Positions 30,493 through 33,447 of a DNA stretch of 33,447 bases are shown in pieces. Source of the stretch: Chara braunii. Taxonomy: Eukaryota; Streptophyta; Charophyceae; Charales; Characeae. Numbering within the stretch: position 1 is the first letter of the stretch; each line of letters begins with the position of its first letter. Under the pieces are notes generated by a model. The model saw nothing but the letters and a program-made list of their open reading frames with translations, did not search any database and had not been told where the DNA came from. The DNA lies in the NCBI GenBank assembly GCA_003427395.1, contig BFEA01000032.1:3424533-3457979 (forward strand), read 5' to 3'. The translations under genes were made by a program, and so were the position numbers.

Positions 30493-31007
30493 AACATCGG
30501 ACTACGGCCCAGGGGTATTAAAAGTTGAGGTGGTCGGGTCTAGGCTCAACTCTTAGCAGTAGTAGCAGATATTCAAATGAGAACTTTAAAGGCCGAGGTG
30601 GAGAAGGTTCCACAGGCCAGCTGGGCACTCGACACGGCTGCGCAGTTCCTCATTGTGGGTCGCGGCCCGCCTCCTCTGGCCCTGATGATATGCGCACTCA
30701 AGCCCCTCTTGCGGCAGTCAGCGGTTGGCGGACGACACACTCGCCGAATGTCCCCGCCTTTGAGGTTTCTTTCTTCCGGCTCGTGGGCTAATCATCCGCC
30801 CAAATATCCCGAACATACAGGAACCCGTAGGTCAACCCAAAGAGGCGCCTGCTCAAGGTCCTCGACCGCCGTGACGATCTCTAAATCCAGCACCGTGTCC
30901 AATTCAAGGAACGCCAGTGCATAAATAATGATAATACGACAGTGAATAATAAAATATTTAGAAATTTTTAATCTTCAGAATATGACGAATCGAGGAAGAA
31001 GAACCCG

Positions 31008-31235
31008 CTAGCACCGTTCCAATGCTGCCGACGACAAAACCAAGGGGGATAGCCCCGCCGGGCCCTCAACCCCGGGGTTCCTTCGCGCCGCTCCCACGGT
31101 CCCGCGTCGTCGCTCGCTGATCTCGATCCCTAAATCTCCCTGTTGGAGGTCCGACACTGCAACCAATAGTACTAGGCCCAAGGTTGGGTCCAATATTGAC
31201 GGACACCTAAATAAGCAGATACTGCGCGACGCGCA
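31008..31235 (-). CDS. Small open frame shared with unit C, unknown product
   Basis: Counterpart of the frame at 25292-25513, with the same C-terminal region and stop position. The in-frame region continues upstream to 31337, past the end of unit D, so its start differs from that of the C copy. No domain is recognised; translation is unproven. Confidence 0.25.
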   Translation of the reverse strand, partial: CASRSICLFRCPSILDPTLGLVLLVAVSDLQQGDLGIEISERRRGTVGAARRNPGVEGPAGLSPLVLSSAALERC

Positions 31236-31236
31236 G

Positions 31237-32605
31237 ATATAATGGATTCGTGAGCCAATGTCTAATCCCTCAGGCCACACCAACGCAGTTTCCAATGGTG
31301 CTCCTACTGTATGGCGCCCAATGCCCAGCCCGCTCACTCAGCCTATCTACTCTATCCACATTCGTGCAACAGGCTCACTTCGTTGTCGAAGACCAATGTA
31401 CATGACGTCAACACCAATGCCGACCTCCCACATACACCAGGTGCGTTCTCTCTTCTCCCCTCATCATACCTTGTCCACCCTACACCTGCGCCTCCTTCCC
31501 TGAAGACTTGTCGCCTCATCACCTGCCCGCGCCCCTGCAGCCCGGCTATGGCCGCTTGGCACCCCACACCTCTTAGCGCCCGAGCGCACCCTAACCAGCA
31601 ATGCGCATGTAGACACGCACGCTCTGATGCAGCAGCGTGTCCGCATTGCCTGCCTTGGCCTGAATGCCTTCCCCTGGCCGGCCTCCTCCCTATATGGGAG
31701 TCACTGCCCTGCTGGGCTGCCTGAACCTGGTCGAGGAGGTTTCCAGTAGCTTCCGGTTGGGCCCCAGTGTCTGCGCCCAGGCCCATTCCTACAGTTAAGG
31801 CCTGGGCCCTTTTTGCTTGGGCACCTCCAGGATGCCTCCAGGCTCCAAGTGTTTCCATTCGCCCGCGGGGTAGGTGTGATGACAGTGTTGCGTTCTAATT
31901 GGCACGTGGCCGCTTCGTGATGTGTCGGCCTCACAATTCGGGTGCCCAAGGCGCAACCACCTGCATCCTGGGCTCAACTGCGTGATGCAGATGCTGCTTC
32001 TGGAAAGGCCCAAGTTTCACTTCAACCAACTGGCGTGCATAAGCTGTCTGATACCAAAATTGGATGTTGAGATAAGGGCCTCTTGTGGATATTCAGGCTC
32101 GCCTTCACTTAGGGCGGGCACAAGGCTTGCTGGGGGCCAAAGTCCTGAACATGTGCATGTTGGCTAGGGCCCCATGAGGACACATTCCTCACACTAGAAT
32201 TACAACTGCTTCTTACTTCTATTGCTCGGTAGTGACGAAGTTTGAATCTCCCACTGCTGCTGGATTCTAGTCCTAGAGGTTCCTTCCTTGAATTGATAAG
32301 CTTCTCATCTCAGCTAAAGCAGCCTTGCTTCCCTTAGGACTGCTTTTCCTAAAATCCTCATACGGTTAGGTGGTTGCTAATTTACATCGTCAGTATTCTT
32401 CCCTGATAGTCTAACTGTTCCAAGGAGTCACTTCTGCTATTCCTTCAGAGTGAGTCCCTAGTCATGCACTAGACGCTGCTACCGTCCTTTCTTGCTTGTC
32501 TTCCAACTTATGGGCTGAGACACTAGCCTTGGGTTTCTTCAGTGCTTCCTTCACGTCCTTCCTTCCTTCGCTTACCTATAGAACTGCCATTTCGTCAAAA
32601 TGGAC
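31237..32605. other. Unassigned sequence between unit D and the LINE
   Basis: GC-richer to about 32170. Overlapping frames on both strands (31258-31503 and 31311-31724 plus, 31352-31858 minus) have no recognisable domain. TCTGATACCA at 32047-32056 is the complement of the first ten bases of a plant primer-binding site and could mark the end of a minus-strand LTR, but nothing else supports that. Confidence 0.45.
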
Positions 32606-32939
32606 ATTTTTTTTTTTTTGAATGATTTTTTTTTTTTTTTTTTTTTTTCCCAATTTAAATCAGGTCCTTATGGTCCTGGCTCTATATCCATTCTGGGGAG
32701 CGTCAGTCCGGTTCCTTTCCACCGGGAAGTCAAAAATGGAGTACATGGTGAAACAGTCTCACGCTTCCTTCCGTCTGGCCGAAGGAACCCTGACCAGCAT
32801 TGATTGCTCCCTATCAGGAGGATTGACTGTCAGCTTGCCCTTCCACTTTTCCTCTCAGCGTCTATTGTGACTCTGTCAGACAATTCGTATGAAGCAAGAA
32901 AAGAGGAGAGTTGTCTATACTGTTGAGATTATAATCTCA

Positions 32940-33110
32940 GTTGCCTTTCATTGGGTCCCTGCCCTTGTGCTGTGCCATTTCTTCCAAACCAGTCTGCTAT
33001 CTGCCACATTGGCAATCCTTCCCTGTTGGAGCCCGTCTCTAATGAATCTCATGGCACCTCATTTCCTTTGATCGTCTTGGTACCTCTCCTCTTCCAGATT
33101 ACCCATAGAG
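32940..33110 (-). pseudogene. Second, deleted copy of the LINE coding end
   Basis: The minus strand repeats the landmarks of 33150-33447 in shortened form: GCTCTATGGGTAATCTGGAAG, then GACGGGCTCCAACAGGGAAG, then GCAGACTGGTTTGGAAGAAATGG. The middle part present in the other copy is missing and the frame is broken. It lies closer to the poly(A) tail. Confidence 0.5.
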
Positions 33111-33149
33111 CCGGCTTCCTGAGTAGATGGTGCATGATCTGCCTTTTAA

Positions 33150-33447
33150 TGTCCCGGCGTATCTGATTGATACCACTTCTTCCATACCAGCCTGTTATCT
33201 GCTATGGTGGCGATCTTGCCCTTTATCAACCACTCCCTCAGGAATGTCCGTCTCTTGATGGCTTGTCTCTCTGGTCTTAGCTTTGTANAGGAGATTATAT
33301 TGCGCCAGTTGCTCCGGATTTCCGTCTCCACCATCCTCAGCAGCACGGCCCACATTTCCTCTCTTGCACCTTCTGTCTTCTCGATTGTCTGCGTGCATCT
33401 GCGTTTCCATATGACCCATAGTGCCAGCTTTCTGAGTAGCCTGAACC
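33150..33447 (-). pseudogene. LINE ORF2 C-terminal fragment
   Basis: In one minus-strand frame the sequence reads FRLLRKLALWVIWKRRC, then EEMWAVLLRMVETEIRSNWR and KRRTFLREWLIKGKI, ending in RLVWKKWYQSDTPGH. An LALWVIWK-type motif followed by basic, Trp-rich sequence is common downstream of the reverse transcriptase in plant LINE ORF2 proteins. One base is unresolved (33288). The reverse transcriptase core itself is outside the window, so assignment to LINE ORF2 is moderately sure. Confidence 0.5.

Larger units (their letters stand above)
25996..31236. repeat. Long tandem unit D (~5.2 kb)
   Basis: Collinear with unit C at an initial offset of about 4837 bp and longer because of insertions, mainly the block at 29340-30430 that carries the 22-bp minisatellite, the 147-bp dyad array and the U6 fragment. 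Similarity ends at about 31236, after the (A/G)CTGCGCGACGCGCAG stretch. Confidence 0.8.
32606..33447 (-). mobile_element. 3' end of a LINE retrotransposon, 5' part outside the window
   Basis: On the minus strand a coding remnant (33447 to about 33150) is followed by non-coding sequence and then by A-runs, seen on the plus strand as T-runs at 32607-32619 and 32626-32648. Coding end, 3' untranslated region and poly(A) tail in this order are typical of non-LTR elements. The coding part resembles the C-terminal region of plant-type LINE ORF2. A decayed second copy of the coding end lies at about 32940-33110. Confidence 0.6.

Noticed and set aside
32040-32065. Complement of a plant primer-binding site (TCTGATACCA)
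   Set aside because: Only ten bases match and no LTR with TG/CA ends is visible on the minus strand.

Overview
The window reads as repeat-dominated nuclear DNA of a streptophyte (green-lineage) eukaryote; a charophyte-type alga or an early plant lineage would fit. The evidence is a decayed Ty3/gypsy chromovirus with a chromodomain integrase, a plant-type initiator-Met tRNA primer-binding site next to a TATA-bearing LTR-like segment, a nuclear copy of a plant-like mitochondrial nad4 fragment, a truncated U6 snRNA copy and a LINE tail. The exact organism is inference. I recognise no intact host protein gene. The assembly has N gaps, notably 12905-13600, and at least one visible join artefact at 8545.

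Layout. 1-640: (TC)n, then an LTR-like segment ending in CA followed by a primer-binding site. 645-900: tetranucleotide microsatellite. 900-1610: AT-rich spacer. 1612-8677: one chromovirus with gag, protease, RT, RNase H, integrase and chromodomain remnants, a polypurine tract and a 3' LTR. It is broken by about ten in-frame stops and about ten frameshifts, it has lost the catalytic integrase glutamate, and no matching 5' LTR is visible. 8680-11740: ATT microsatellites, three copies of a dispersed repeat, and a nad4 NUMT between two of them. 12570-13800: a 60-bp hairpin satellite running into and out of the N gap.

15040-31236: a large array of long repeats. Two tandem ~2.7-kb units (A, 15622-18335; B, 18336-21027) are followed by two tandem ~5-kb units (C, 21159-25995; D, 25996-31236). 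A ~300-bp piece of the unit start also lies inverted at 15040-15343. B followed by C may be one full ~7.6-kb unit. 31240-32600 is unassigned. 32606-33447 is the 3' end of a LINE on the minus strand with its poly(A) tail.

The most interesting signal is that several unrelated short repeat families are built from hairpins, and in several of them both arms of the stem change together between copies while the loop stays conserved. They are the 60-bp satellite, the ~120-bp repeats of A/B, the 'CAAACTTATGG-loop' hairpins of A-D and the ~178-bp repeats of C. A 147-bp array in D (29630-30345) goes further: each period carries two alternating dyad axes. This points to selection on, or a copying mechanism that depends on, foldback structure. 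I cannot name a described family for these elements.
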